The position numbers and the translations under genes are program-made. This document shows, piece by piece, positions 1 to 12,237 of a DNA stretch of 64,000 bases. The DNA comes from Tetracladium setigerum (Eukaryota; Ascomycota; Leotiomycetes; Helotiales), in the NCBI GenBank assembly GCA_031472005.1, contig PZJY01000001.1:124001-188000 (forward strand), given 5' to 3'. Numbering within the stretch: position 1 is the first letter of the stretch; each line of letters starts with the position of its first letter. The notes beneath the pieces are model-generated. The model did no database searches and was not told the origin of the DNA. It saw nothing but the letters and a program-made list of their open reading frames with translations.

Positions 1-300
1 TGCTTACAATCCGCTCTTTATTAATAAATATTAACTTAACTTAGCTATTTACCTGCGGGTGGATAGTGACCGTTATGCAAGGCGAGATTTAAGATTAATA
101 TATTATATTTAATTTTATATACTATCGCGCCGCTAGGTTATAACCTTATAAGTAGAGATTATCAAGGTAAAGAAAGAAGGCTTCATAGGCTTACACTATT
201 AGTTTTATATAGCGACGGAAAGATAAAGTTTCATTAAGTATAATCCTTGGCAGCTGCTATATTCGACAAACCACCGGCTATCTAGCCACTAAGCTATGTA
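1..300. other. AT-rich tract, no gene
   Basis: This stretch is rich in TAA/TTA/ATA steps and has no open frame of note. The composition resembles the decayed transposon at 57.1-58.9 kb, so it may be the edge of a RIP-affected repeat continuing outside the window. I recognise no protein trace in it. Confidence 0.4.
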
Positions 301-448
301 ACGTAGTTGTAAGGACTACTGCACAAAATTCGGTTAGTGCATTCGTGTCTAGAAGATCTCCAAATCTCTACGAATCTTTGAGCGCATCTCCGCGATACAC
401 TTGTTTCTCGGGAGTATTGTCTCAAAGTTGGGCTTCTTGGTGACTTAC

Positions 449-797
449 AAGAATCGAACAGACCATCGTCAAACTGATCATCTGTTGCTGTAACTTGGAC
501 GGTTAAAGCGGAAGTTACCGTCGTGCCAAGTGTTTGCAAAGTGGTTGTGATGGTAGTTCAGGGAGAAGTAGCGGAAACAATTGTTAAAATAGAATAGGTT
601 GAGATGACGGTTGTGGTTGCTGGGCGCGCTAAGGTGATCGGTGTTAGAGTTTGAAAAGTTTGACGTTGTTCCAATTTGTTCTCTTGTCTTGCATCGCCAT
701 GTCTTCTGCCCAGAGAATTTCCTTGATTGTGTTCGTGGCCAAGAGCGGTAGACGTCAACCCAATAATGGACACCAGAAGCTGAGATAGCAACTTCAT
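449..797 (-). pseudogene. Broken small secreted Thr-rich ORF
   Basis: From the ATG at 797 the minus strand encodes a clear signal peptide (MKLLSQLLVSIIGLTSTALG) followed by a dibasic LGRR segment and a Thr/Ser-rich stretch. A single TGA at about 558-560 interrupts the frame. The same frame then continues Thr/Val-rich (TTITTTLQTLGTTVTSALTV) to a good GTAAGT donor just below 449. No downstream exon is evident. The in-frame stop could be a CGA-to-TGA transition, fitting the decayed surroundings, or the gene could simply end there as a short secreted peptide. Function is not recognised. Confidence 0.35.
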
Positions 798-2136
798 CTT
801 GATTCTCGGATGTACCAACAGAGGGACTAATCAACGGTTGAAATCGGAATAATCATTGAGCTAATAGAAGATGAAGATATGGGCCGATGTGGTTGAAAAG
901 ATTGATTCTAGACCCGAAGACCTGTCAACAGAGCTTCCGTGCTATGAGTCGTTTCTGGGCATGTACCTATGTATGAGTCTACCTCATTTCGGAAGAACGT
1001 GAAACATATTTTTTCCAATCTGATTTACCAACAATAAACCTGGTAAAACGATTTTATTGTATTTGCACCCACCTTCCTTAGATGGATCCTACTTGATCGC
1101 TTATGGAATAACACCTTGATCTTAACCGGTTGACACTATTCTGAAAGAGCGCTAGCCTTAGAATAGATGAATATTGGAAAGGTTGCTACCAAAGGTGAGG
1201 AATGTACAGAGCATATTCTTAAATGTCTTGGTTCAATGATATCTCAGCCAATAGCAAGGTTAAAGGAGAATAAATTGACCTGACAATGCCCACTCTCCAG
1301 AGCGCCCTAGCCTGCTAGCGCTTCTCTACCAAAGCTTCTTGGCTCGTTAAGTACTGAGGGACTTGGGCGTAAAAACGCTACTCAAATTAACCCGCACAGT
1401 ACGTACTTTAGTATACCCTCAGGGAGTGTACGAACTCTCGAAAAACTGAGAATTATGTTAGGCGCAGTGTTGACGATCTTAGATGAATACTCCAACCACT
1501 CCTGGCAACGAAACTCGTGAGTAATTCAAATTGTAATTCAAATTTCTGTTCGACAAACCTTTCTCTGGCTTCTTAATTACAGTCTAAATACGCTATTGAG
1601 CATACTTGACCTTATCTATGATCATCAAGTAAAGTGTTTTGAGTGAGCCCACGTGCTGGGCTGCTTACTAATGGCCCCAGGTTTTGACCACCCATACCCC
1701 TCCCTTCAAACTGCCTCGTCGCGACTTCACATCCTCTTTTGTAGCGGCGTAATAATACACGATCCATGAACTACGAGCAAACTTATCGAGAAACAAAGGC
1801 ACTAGGAATACTGCAAAGGATTTTGCCTCAATCCCCCGGCATTCTCAACTACACCAAAAAATTGACGCCCAGCCGCAATCAACCAATTCCCTTCAAACAC
1901 ACGCCCTAACATACCTAGTTGTATTCTTGATACTAGGACTTCCATTTGCAGAGAAATCTGATGAGTAAAGAGAGAGGTCCATGAGAGCTCAGAAGTTGAC
2001 ACTCCAAGGGAACTTGGTGGACTTCAACTACGATTCTTTGTAGGTTACACCACTCATGCATCGAATGCTATGGCCTGGGAAAAGGGAGTTGGCGATTAAC
2101 TCAGTATCGAGAACAAGCATTTGACTGTTTTCGGCG
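798..2136. other. Intergenic, no supported gene
   Basis: Only short shadow frames occur here; none has fungal splice structure or recognisable motifs. The part just before 2137 should hold the promoter of the phosphoesterase gene. Confidence 0.5.
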
Positions 2137-3368
2137 ATGCAACAAGTCATTTTTCACAATACCTTGATCTTCATCTTGGCCATTACCACCACATTTTACC
2201 TGGTTTTGAAGTGGCCAGGCACACCGAGTTTCCATCGCGATAACGCTGCGCGTCAAACACGCCTTCGCCTAAGCACTCAAAATGAGTTCCATATATCGAT
2301 ATTCTCAGATTTACATTACGGAGAGGAGGAGAATGACTGGGGAATCGATCAAGATACAAAATCGACACGCGTTATGAACAGGATTCTGGATTTTGAGGCA
2401 CCCGACCTTGTCATTATCAGTATGTCACAACCTCACTTCACCCAAAACACCTGTTAAGCCAAAGCAGATGGCGACTTAATCACAGGAGAAAACACCTTTT
2501 TCCACAATTCATCGAAATATCTCGATGTAATTGTTCAGCCGATGCTTGAACGCAGCATTCCCTGGGCAAGCACGTATGGGAACCATGACTCCCAGTTCAA
2601 TTTATCACGGGAAGACATTTACAACGAGGAGTCCAAATACAAGCTCTCCTACACTAGACACTCACCCCAGGCGTTCCAGGAGTCACCAATTACTATCTTC
2701 TGATTTACCCGGCGATCGCACACCAAACCTCACGGCCCGTTGCGATTCTCTGGTTCTTCGATAGTCAGGGCGGCTTCCCCTTCCAAGGCCGAGGAGATCC
2801 CAAATCCGTTCCAAGTTGGGTATCTCTGCCAGCTGTTACTTGGTTCGTGAGTACCAGCAAAAACTTACAGGAACGATGGGGCATTCTCCCATCAATCGCA
2901 TTCGTCCACATCCCTCCATCAGCCTTCCTCACTGTTCAGAAGACAGTCTTCCCCAAAGCTGGCGACAAATCCAGTCATTTCCCCGGATTAAACGACGATG
3001 TCCCACTTGACGCTCAAGGTGACGGCTGGCAAGACCTTCCCTTTATGCAAGCTCTTGTTGACACGCCAAAGTTGCATTCAATTCATTCCGGTCACGATCA
3101 TGGAGATTCATGGTGTGGGAACTGGCCTGTAGGAGAGCATATTCCTAGCGGGATCAGTACACCTCATGTATGTTTCTCTAAACATACTGGGTATGGTGGA
3201 TATGGGAGATGGAATCGTGGAAGTAGACAATTGCGTCTGGCTTTCACCGAACGAACTATGGTGGTTGAATCTTGGGTCAGGATGGAGGATGGAGGGGTGG
3301 TGCAGCGCATCTCGCTGAATGCGACATACGGAATCGATAAGTACCCACCAGATGACGGAGAGAATTGA
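2137..3368 (+). CDS. Dcr2-like calcineurin-type metallophosphoesterase (one frameshift)
   Basis: Exons are 2137-2419 and 2468-3368; the GTATGT...CAG intron joins the frame as VIINGDLITGENTF. An N-terminal hydrophobic anchor is followed by the metallophosphatase motifs FSDLHYG, NGDLITGE, YGNHDSQ and a C-terminal SGHDHGDSWCGNW, in the order of the fungal Dcr2/purple-acid-phosphatase-like family that binds two metal ions. Between SYTRHSP and PGVPGVTNYYL the frame shifts by one base at the CCCC run near 2665-2668; one extra C restores a continuous protein. Without that repair the product stops early and loses its last metal ligands. Length and motif order fit the family. It is likely a secretory-pathway or membrane-anchored phosphatase; the substrate is unknown. 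Confidence 0.8.
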
Positions 3369-4033
3369 GCCTTTTCAAGCGATTCAATCAACAGGCTTTA
3401 TGTAGTATGGATTTATTATTTGATAAGAGATCCTATCTTTACTTGGTTTTGAGCGCGGCACTGTACCTTGGTGCGTCAGCTCTGTGCATGCGTTTGTATG
3501 ATCGTATCACTTCACTGATCGGAGTACTCTTTCCTTTCTTCACCACTTTTCGCAATTGTACTGCAGAGTTCCGAGGTTCTTAAGGTAAGTAGGTAGCTCG
3601 TAGATTACTCACCTGCACGGATCCCTGTTCTACGTTGTGTGTTTGTTGTTGGTTCCTTGGAGATAAATCGGAGATGTTTTGCGCTGGTTTTGGTGGAGAT
3701 AAACATTCCCCCTTCGCTTTGATTCGCTTCACTGCTCGGCTGGGTCCGTCATACCAGAATTTCTGATGCTCGGCATCTTCTTACCCCACCACTCAGCGAA
3801 CATACCGCGAACATGAGCCCACTGTTGGACCTTCTTTAGTGAGGAAAACTTCTCAGGTACAGATAAGCATTTTGTACCTAGTAGTCATAGGTACTCTTAC
3901 CTAGGCACATATATAAGTATTTCCCCGCTTCTAATAAATCAGATCTTTTCCTCACTCCAGCTTCAATTACCGCGAAAGAAAAATCACATAGTTAGAGCTT
4001 TAATTAGTTCAAGCGAACAGCTCTTTCTTCAAA
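3369..4033. promoter_or_regulatory. Intergenic, promoter of acid phosphatase gene
   Basis: No gene is seen. There is a TATA-like stretch near 3908 (atatataag) and a pyrimidine-rich leader with repeated TTTC/CTTC before the ATG at 4034, typical of fungal promoters. A short frame at 3365-3583 lacks any support. Confidence 0.35.
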
Positions 4034-5587
4034 ATGCAATATCTCAACCTCGCTCTCTTCGCACTCGCTGCCTTGCCAGCACTGGGCCACTCGGAAAAGA
4101 TTCATGGCGTGGTAATCTACTCTCGCCACGGAGACCGTTAGTTTACAATATGTGTAATTTTGTCTTCTCATCACTTAACTTTTCAACAGGTCAATCCAAG
4201 GTGTACAAGGGATACCAAGTCACTCGATTGGGCGCTGAGCAGGTTTTCAACTCCGGCTCTTTCTACAGAGAGAGATACATTGAGAACAATGCCACCTACA
4301 AGATCAATGGCATTTCGTCCGATGAATACAAGCCATCTCAAATCTGGGCCAGTGGACCAGATTCATCAGTGAGAAGACCAGTCCAATCTTGCCAGTCATC
4401 CATTAACATTCCAGGTTCTCCTCCAAACGGCTACCAATTTTCTCCAAGGCCTTTACCCCCCACTTTCTACTGTGAATACAACCCTCGAGACTCAAGAACT
4501 TGCCAACGGATCGGAGACTGCTTCTCCTCTCGGTGGCTACCAATACGTCCAAGTTCACGCTGAGGACGAGAAGGACCCTGATACCATCTGGCTCAAAGGA
4601 AGTGATTCTTGCCCAACTTGGACCAGCTCCTCGGCCACCTACAAGAATAGCACCTCGTACCTGGAGTTGCTTGAGAGCACCCGTCCTTTCTATGCCGAGT
4701 TCAACGAGATTCTCGCCAGTAACCTCCCACCGGCTAAGATCTCCTTTGCAAATGCCTATGATGTTTTCGATCTCATCAACGTCGCAAGCATCCACAACAA
4801 CTCAAAGATTGTCACAACTGAACAGCTCAACCAACTTCGCTACCTCGCCAACACCTGGGAATTCAACATGAACTACAACGTTTCTCAAGTTGGCCGTTCC
4901 CTCGGTGGTGCCTCTCTCGGCGGTGCATTCCTCAAACAGCTCAACGAAACCGTCGCGTCGGCCGGAAAGCTCAAGTTCAGCTTGATGACCGGTTCCTACA
5001 ACACCTTCCTTGCCTTCTTCGGTCTGACCAATCTTCCCGCCGTCAGCAACAACTTCACCGGTCTCCCAGACTACGCTTCATCCATGGTTTTTGAGCTCTT
5101 CTCCATGGCCGATGGAGATGCTTTCCCAGCGGAGCAAGACTTGAAGGTTCGATTCCTGTTCCGAAATGGAACGGACTCCACCGACCTCCTCACCAGCTAC
5201 CCTCTCTTCGGACAATCCGAACTCAGCCTCCCATACGTGGATTTCCGCTCGCGCATGGAAGCTCTCGCTATCACCAGCCCGAAATCCTGGTGTGCAGCCT
5301 GCAATCAGACCAAGGGATTCTGCTCTCAAGCCGAGTATGCTGCTGACGTCGTAAAAGAGGCTACACCTTCCAGCTCTGCTTCTGCCTCCTCCGGCGGATC
5401 AAAAATGAGCAATGCTGTCGCTGGTGTTATCGGCGCGGTTGTGACGCTCGGTGTCGTTGCAATTTTGGGAGCGTTGTTCTTCTTGTTGAAGAGACGTAAG
5501 AGTAAGACTAGTGCTGCTGCTGGTTCGCCAGAGATGGAGAGGAAAATCAGCAAGGACGGTGCAAGCTCTACCGACACTCGGGTTTAA
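4034..5587 (+). CDS. Membrane-anchored histidine acid phosphatase-like protein
   Basis: Exons are 4034-4136, 4190-4368 and 4415-5587, giving 484 residues with all phases consistent. A signal peptide (MQYLNLALFALAALPALG) precedes the catalytic loop YSRHGDR, split by intron 1, whose His is the phosphate-accepting nucleophile of branch-2 histidine phosphatases. The repair of exon 2 to exon 3 gives DSSVLLQTATNFLQGLYPP, a familiar segment. Many N-glycosylation sites follow. Near residue 287 the usual HDNT proton-donor motif reads SYNT, so the conserved His-Asp pair is missing. At about residues 425-455 a transmembrane helix (VAGVIGAVVTLGVVAILGAL) is followed by a KRRK stop-transfer and a short cytosolic tail. 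It is probably at the plasma membrane or cell wall; whether it is catalytically active is uncertain. Confidence 0.85.
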
Positions 5588-6388
5588 ACGGTCGATCAGA
5601 ATCCCACGAGGGTGTTGAGCTCTTAAAGAAAAGTTGGGCAGTAGATGTTCGATTCATCCGTGGATTTGATAGTCTTTGGCCATTACTTGGTATTCGGATG
5701 AGCCTTCTCGTCCGGGATGGATGATACGGGGTTGCTTGATTGATTGTCCGATTGATTAGTTAATGTAGTAATGGCCCACATGTGTAGATAGGTCATCTCC
5801 AAATACTATCTTTAATGATTGCTACAATACAAGCACAAAGTTCCTCAAATCTTCGATTGTCTTACCGTTCTAAACTCCATCGTTGTTTTCTGCTGGGAAG
5901 TTCAAGTCACATGATGTTAAAGTCACATGACCAGTCAAATGTGAGCCAGAAAACTTTGTGACACTCTCAAGGCTGGCAAGATGCTGAAAGTCTTCATTTT
6001 CCGCTCTGGAAAGTGCCTCCCACAGCATTTCTTTGTTATTCATCAAAAAGCCAAGATGCGAAATCCTCACCAATCAAGTTTTGCAATCTTTAATGCAAAA
6101 CTCGTCCTGCGGCTTGTGTCGGCCCAGCCCACGACAGGAGATGTCACTTGGAGATAGAAATATTCCGCACCTTCCGCAATTGATGAGAATGAGGATCCAT
6201 CGGCTCGGTTAGTTTGATTATTAGTTGATTAGTATGACGAATAGCGAGAATGATGTTTGTCAAGTATAAAGTTGGCGGGGTCCTCTTTCTCATATTTAAT
6301 CCTTCGCTCTTCCCCGCTTCCCCAGATTGATCCTTCAGCTGAGGAACAAGTTTCGTTGAAGAAGAGAGAATTTATCGGATATCTCAAG
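5588..6388. other. Intergenic, no supported gene
   Basis: No gene is seen. The segment should hold the acid phosphatase 3' end and the P450 promoter. An in-frame extension upstream of the chosen P450 start at 6389 exists but uses no ATG. Confidence 0.4.
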
Positions 6389-8078
6389 ATGCTATCAATA
6401 TTCGATTATGGCTATTACCTGGGAAAGGCAGCATTATATGCAGTTCCCGCTTTCTTCACATACGCAAGTTCAAGTTCCCAGTTCCCCATAATCCCGCTAA
6501 CAACTCCCAGCTGACGCTTCTCGCAATCTACCGCGTAACTCTCCATCCATTAGCCAAGTATCCCGGACCATTTCTGGCCAAGATCACAGATTGGGACTCG
6601 GTTTATCATGCCTGGAAAGGAGATCGTCATCTAGAGTTCTACCGCTGCCATCAAAAGTATGGTCCAATATATCGTTTCGGTCCAAACGGCATCTCCGTCA
6701 ACACCAACACAGCCCTCAAGACAATCTACGGCCATCGATCCAACGTCCAGAAATCGATTTTCTACTCGGTTTTCCCGCCTACAAAGGATACGTTCAACAC
6801 CCACAGCAGCATTGATAAGTCTGCTCACGCTCGAAAACGACGAGTCTTGTCACACGCATTTTCGGATAGCGCCATGAAAAGCATGGAGAAATACATCCTA
6901 GGCAACATTCGCACCTTCTGTGATAAACTCGGAAGCAAACCTACTGCGTCTCTCGTGGGGAGAAGGGAACGGGAGAGTGGAGTGTTGTTCAGAATATGGC
7001 TGATTGGTGCAATTATCTTACATTTGATGTGATGGGTGATTTGTGTTTTGGGAAGGCGTTTGAAATGTTGGAACACGAGACCAACAGACATGTCATTGAT
7101 TTGATTGGCAATGCCGCTCACATGCACTTGATTGTATGTCTCTTTCCTCTTTCAGTTGCCGCCGATTGAATTAACGGTAGAACAGCTCGGCACATACCCA
7201 CTCATCAAAACCCTCCGCCTCAACACCCTTCTCTTCAGCAAAATCTACGCCATGCGCCAAAAGTACATGGCTTACTCCAGAGGCCAGGCAATGGAGCGAA
7301 CCAAGATAGGCTTAGAATCCGACCGCAAGGACTTCTTCTACTACCTTCTCAACGCACGGGATCCGGAAACAGGAAAGGGTTTCTCTCCACCAGAGTTATG
7401 GGGTGAATCGAATTTGCTCATCATCGCTGGATCAGACACAACTTCTACCGCTCTCGCAAGTGCCTTCTTCTACTTAGTGCACAACCCGAAAAGTTGGAGA
7501 TATTGAAGAGGGAAGTAAGAGCCACTTTCACAGATGTCGAGGAAATCCATACTTCCCCACAACTCAACACCTGCCATTATCTGAGAGCCGTCATTGACGA
7601 AGCAATGCGTCTCTCACCACCTGTCGGCGGTCTCCTCCCCCGCGAAGTCCTACCCGGCGGTCTCACAATCGATGGGACACATTTCCCAGCCGGTACCGTG
7701 GTCGGAACACCTCATTACTCCATCCATCACAACGAGGACTACTACCCATCACCCTTCTCCTTCACGCCCGAGCGATGGATCGCCGACTCTGGGTTCGGCA
7801 CAAAAGAAAGTGTAAGCCTTGCTCAAAGTGCGTTCTGTCCATTTAGTATTGGTGCGAGGGGTTGTATTGGGAAGGGCTTGGCATATTCGGAATTGTCGAC
7901 GGCGTTGGCGAGGGTAGTTTGGTTGTATGATTTTAAACTTGCCGAGGGGGAGAATGTTGGTGATGGGTGTTTGGGTGGGGAGAGGGGGAGGGAGAGGAAG
8001 GGTGAGTATCAGTTGAAGGACTCATTTACGAGTATGAAGGATGGGCCTTTGGTTGTGTTTAGGCAGAGGTCGGAATAA
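6389..8078 (+). CDS. Cytochrome P450 monooxygenase (two frameshifts)
   Basis: Exons are 6389-6463, 6511-7133 and 7186-8078. Intron 1 begins with GCAAGT and ends CCCAG, so it is a GC-AG intron; phase 0 joining gives FFTYLTLLAIYR. The protein has an N-terminal membrane anchor, the LHPLAKYPGP hinge, MADWCNYLTFDVMGDLCFG, the I-helix AGSDTT, the K-helix EAMR, PERW and the heme-thiolate loop FSIGARGCIG. It is a microsomal fungal class II P450, similar in style to benzoate-4-monooxygenase-like families; the substrate is unknown. Two one-base losses break the frame, at the GGGG run 6957-6960 and near CCGAAAA at 7486-7492; adding one base at each restores the conserved sequence. All catalytic motifs are otherwise intact. 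Confidence 0.85.
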
Positions 8079-8374
8079 ATATAAAAAAAAAGTCTCTGGC
8101 GTGGGTAAAGGCATGGGCTTGGAGTTGGAGGTTTTTTGCTTTTATGTTTTTTGAGAGCAAAAGTCCCAGGACAGTTTGACCTAAAAGAGCAGAATATATC
8201 ATGATGAAATGAGAGTGATGTTTATTCTACTCGGTTACTCGCTTAGTTCTATACAACGGTCTTCTAACTAAGAACTCTAACAACTCCGCTACACAGAGAA
8301 ACATGGGTCCGCTGAGATCTCCGTTCCGAGCACCATGATATCTAAAGACGAAAAAACCTCACACGATAATTTCA

Positions 8375-9794
8375 TCAATCAACCAAAGCAGACGATGCAT
8401 ACAAAAAGATGTTATACAACCCACCACCAAACACGGTCCCAAAGAACGGCGCCACCATCGGAATCCAAAAGTAATAACCCCCAGCACTCCAAACCTCTCT
8501 TCCATACCCCAAGAAATACGACATCAATCTTGGGCCTATTCACAACAAAATTAGCCATCTTACCTCTCTCTCTCTCTCCACTCACCACCAGCAAGCAAGC
8601 AAAAACAAAGTAAAAGGATCCCCACCCCCCAAGAAAAGTAAAAAGAAAACTCACCAAAATCCCTCGCCAAATTAATCGAATACCCCGTCTCCCATCCAAA
8701 ACACGCCCCAATGCCAAAAATCACAAAGAACAGCGCCAACGGCGTCAACTTCCCCGCTCCGAGATTCGAATCATCCTGCAAGGCGTAGATGCAGAACATG
8801 AGGATGGCCGAGGCCAGGAATTCAGAGAAGAACATCCCGGCGCGCGTCATGAATGGTGCTGGGTATGTGCAGAATATTCCGGCTGTGGCGGTTGGGGAGG
8901 AGCCGGGGACTGTGCGGGTGCTGGGTGTGCCTTCGTAGAGGTTGATTGCTGAGAGGTAGTTTACTGGGAGATGAGAGAGGTTAGTCAAGGTACCTAAGGG
9001 AGGGAAGATTTGGAAGGAAGGATGGTGACGAACGGTATACTATTCCTGATGCGCAAAATGCTCCGAGAGTTTGTGCGAGCATGTACTTTGGGAATTTGCG
9101 CCATGGGAAGTTTCTAAAAACGCTGTGATTCCTAGTTAATAATGCATTTGTTCTGAATGAGTAGGGTTGGGAAATGTACCAGTTCGCGAAAGTGACGGCC
9201 GGATTCAGATGTGCACCACTTGCCTGTGATTTGATTAGAATTTACTATTAAGAAGGGGGAGATGATAGAAAAGAATACCCCAGCGACATAGATACCGAGC
9301 ACGACACCAAGCCTATATTTAAGTCATCAGTAGTCGAAATCTTCGCAAGTGTCATTGTCAAGTGGAAGCGAAGACATACCCCCAACCCCAAGAAATCGAT
9401 TGATAATCACCATTCTGCCCCTTACTGAGAACAACCTGCGCAACAACCCTGTCACAAAATCTGATTAACAATCTCTCATCTCATCTCTCTCATCTAGAAG
9501 TTCCCTGACTCACCCATTTCCAAACAAAATCAAGACAAAAACACCCCAAAACTCAGCAAGCGGTTCTCGAAACTTTTGCTTATTACGCTCCCACCAAAGC
9601 ATGCATTGTGATGCATTCTGGTTCTTGTTGGAATTGGAGTTGGAGTTGGAGCCGCCTTGCTCGGCGAGTCCTTCGGTGGCGGAGAATGTGCTGCGTGGTG
9701 AGACTTCTTGGTTGGAAATGTCTGTTTCTTTCATGGTGGAGTCGACGCCTGTTGTTGAGGCTGTCCTGGTTGGGTGGAGGACGTTAGGTGCCAT
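8375..9794 (-). CDS. Aquaglyceroporin (MIP family)
   Basis: Seven exons on the minus strand: 9794-9514, 9448-9380, 9312-9279, 9223-9180, 9122-9034, 8963-8655 and 8535-8375, giving 328 residues with every junction in phase. After a hydrophilic N-terminus with a short Ser-Asn repeat come the channel segments AEFWGVFVLILFGNG, SGAHLNPAVTFAN (first NPA) and GYSINLARDFGPRL (second motif, NLARD instead of NPARD). The Asp after Ala-Arg is the mark of glycerol-conducting GlpF-type channels. Intron 5 uses a weak GTTCGT donor, chosen because it is the only one giving GIVYLNYLSAIN in frame. An in-frame ATG lies further upstream at 9860. The role is glycerol passage across the plasma membrane. The glycerol kinase gene starts 0.7 kb away, divergently. 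Confidence 0.92.
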
Positions 9795-10487
9795 TTTTAT
9801 GGTTGTTTTATGATTCCCAAGTTTGTAAAGATTGAAAAGGTGGCTGAAATAATTCTTCAAAGAAAAGGATTAAGAGACTGAAAAGGTGTACAACTGGCCG
9901 GTGTAGGGCATTTAAACACGCCGAGGCCGGTTTGTGATACTTTATAGAGTTCCATGGCGTAGTTGAAGCGGGAGCTATTCTTGTTAGCTTGGACCTTGTA
10001 GTATTTGAAGATCTATACTGCCTTCTTTTACTTGGTCGTTGGATCATGGTCCGCGTAAAGCCTCTCGAAACGTTTAAGTCCCGATATTCTTAACGAGGCT
10101 ACCCTCCCCACACCACAATTCGCAAGCTACGTAAACGATCTATACTCCCTTTGTGAACGTATTAAAAGCATGAATTCACATCAGCAAAATTCAACTTGAT
10201 TCTCGCTGAGTAAAAAGTAAGGCGAAAACTTTTGCAAATTATCGTCTACCCTCGGTCAACCCGAGTTCGACATGATCACTTTGTACTGCGCTATTGTCAC
10301 TAGCGCAACGGCCGCGTACAGAACTACCACCTCCGTTCTTGACCAGTCGCATAAGCTATAAAGCGTCATGCTAACGGTTTTGTGGTACATTAAAGAGTGA
10401 AGTTCAGCTCCCCGCATTAACAGAATCACTCTTCGGCTTCTTCTGCTTCTACTCCTTCTCCTCCTTCTAAATTGTTTAGGTCTTAAC
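9795..10487. promoter_or_regulatory. Shared promoter region between aquaglyceroporin and glycerol kinase
   Basis: The two start codons face away from each other across about 690 bp. Nothing coding is seen. A strong pyrimidine tract (about 10435-10470) immediately precedes the glycerol kinase start. Shared control of the pair is inferred from layout alone. Confidence 0.55.
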
Positions 10488-12237
10488 ATGCAAGCAAAAA
10501 TGGGTGACTTTGACAACAACGACTTCTTTTCCACAATGGTCAATAAAACCGAGGAAGTATTCATCGGCTCCATAGATCAAGGAACGACCAGCTCTCGCTT
10601 CCTCATCTTCAATAAATCTGGTGAACCGGTCGCATCTCACCAAGTAGAATTCTCACAAATCTACCCCCATCCAGGGTGCTCTCTCTCCCTTTCAATCAAC
10701 TCCACTCATATAACTTTCACTGACAAATTCCAGATGGCACGAACACGATCCTTTGGAGATCATAACCTCAATCGAAACGTGCGTTCAGAAAGCCGTCGAA
10801 TTATTCCAATCCCAAGGCTACTCTCCATCCTCAATCAAAGCCATCGGCCTCACAAACCAGCGTGAAACAACCGTAGTATGGGATCGAGAAACCGGCGAGC
10901 CACTTTACAACGCCATCGTCTGGACAGATACCCGTAATCAATCACTGATGCGAAAAATGAAGGCTCGTCTGGGTGCTGAGAGTTTGTTGAATCTTTGCGG
11001 CCTTCCCCTCTCGACGTACCCATCCGTAGGGAAGTTGTTGTGGCTGCTTGAGAATGACCCCAAAGTCACTGAGGCGTATTCGAAGGGGACTCTCATGTTT
11101 GGAACGATAGACGCGTGGGTTATCTATCGTTTGAATGGGGGACCCAAGAACAATGTCTTCGTCACTGATCCAACGAATGCATCGAGGACGATGTTGATGA
11201 ACATTCACACATTGAAGTATGATGAGCAACTGATTGATTTCTTCCGCATCGATACGGAAAAGTTACATCTACCCAAGATCGTCAGGTCTTCTGACCCAAA
11301 AGCCTTTGGACAGTTGACGAGTGGTATCTTGCGCGGCGTTCCCATCACAGGGTGTCTCGGTGATCAATCATCTGCGCTGGTGGGACAGAAGGTTTTCGCG
11401 CCCGGAAGAGCAAAGAATACGTACGGGACGGGGTGTTTCCTCCTCTACCACGTTGGTGACAAGCCTGTTATTTCGAAGCATGGCTTGTTGAGTACGGTGG
11501 CCTACGATTTTGATGGAAAACCGCAATATGCTCTGGAGGGCAGTATCGCAGTCGCAGGATCCAGCGTCAAATTCCTTCAGAACAATTTTGGATTCATCGA
11601 GTCCTCGAGCGAGATCAGCGCTCTAGCCGGGACGGTGGAAGACAACGGAGGCTGCACTTTTGTCACAGCTTTCAGTGGTCTGTTCGCTCCGTATTGGATT
11701 GATAGTGCGAAGGGGACGATTTGTAAGTTTGTTGCATGTTGTGATGAGGAGGTTTGCTGATCGAAGGAAGTTGGCATTACGGTCTATACCCAGAAAGGTC
11801 ATATCGCCCGAGCAACACTTGAAGCGACATGCTTCCAAACAAAGGCCATCCTCGATGCAATGGAGAAGGATAGCGGTACTGCGCTCGCTGAGCTTGCTGT
11901 TGATGGTGGTATGACGAAGTCGGATCTGTGCATGCAGGTGAGTTGTGTCCTTTATTTCCACTCTCTTCGCTTCTTCGCTGATATGTGAAAATGTCAGATC
12001 CAAGCAGACTTGATCGGTATTGATATTGAGAGACCGAGAATGCTGGAGACCACTGCCTTGGGGGCAGCCATCGCAGCTGGGTTTGCGGTTGGTGTTTGGA
12101 AGAATTTTGATGAGTTGAAGAGCATGAATACAGTCGGGACGACAAATTTTACTCCGAAGATTGTGAAAGAAGAGAGGGATGCTAGGTTTGCGAGATGGGA
12201 AAAGGCCGTGGATATGTGCAGAGGGTGGGACAATTGA
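10488..12237 (+). CDS. Glycerol kinase
   Basis: Exons are 10488-10675, 10734-11722, 11771-11937 and 11998-12237, giving 527 residues and no frameshift. It phosphorylates glycerol to glycerol-3-phosphate with ATP and belongs to the FGGY kinase family. Visible signatures are the N-terminal phosphate-binding GSIDQGTTSSR, GLTNQRETTVVWDR, the conserved NAIVWTDTR, GTIDAWVIYRLNG, TNASRTML, GCLGDQSSALVGQ, the YTQKGHIARATLEA region after intron 2 and AVDGGMTKSD. The intron 2 acceptor was set at 11770 because it yields TIFGITVYTQKGH. Two further ATGs (10500, 10536) could be the true start. It lies head to head with a glycerol channel gene, so together they import and trap glycerol. It corresponds to yeast Gut1 by function. 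Confidence 0.95.

Noticed and set aside
2574..2600. Intron inside the phosphoesterase around GTATGG
   Set aside because: It would delete the conserved YGNHD metal-binding motif.
7134..7154. Short 21-bp intron in the P450 using the first CAG
   Set aside because: Too short for splicing; the next acceptor at 7185 gives a normal 52-bp intron with a branch site and the same phase.
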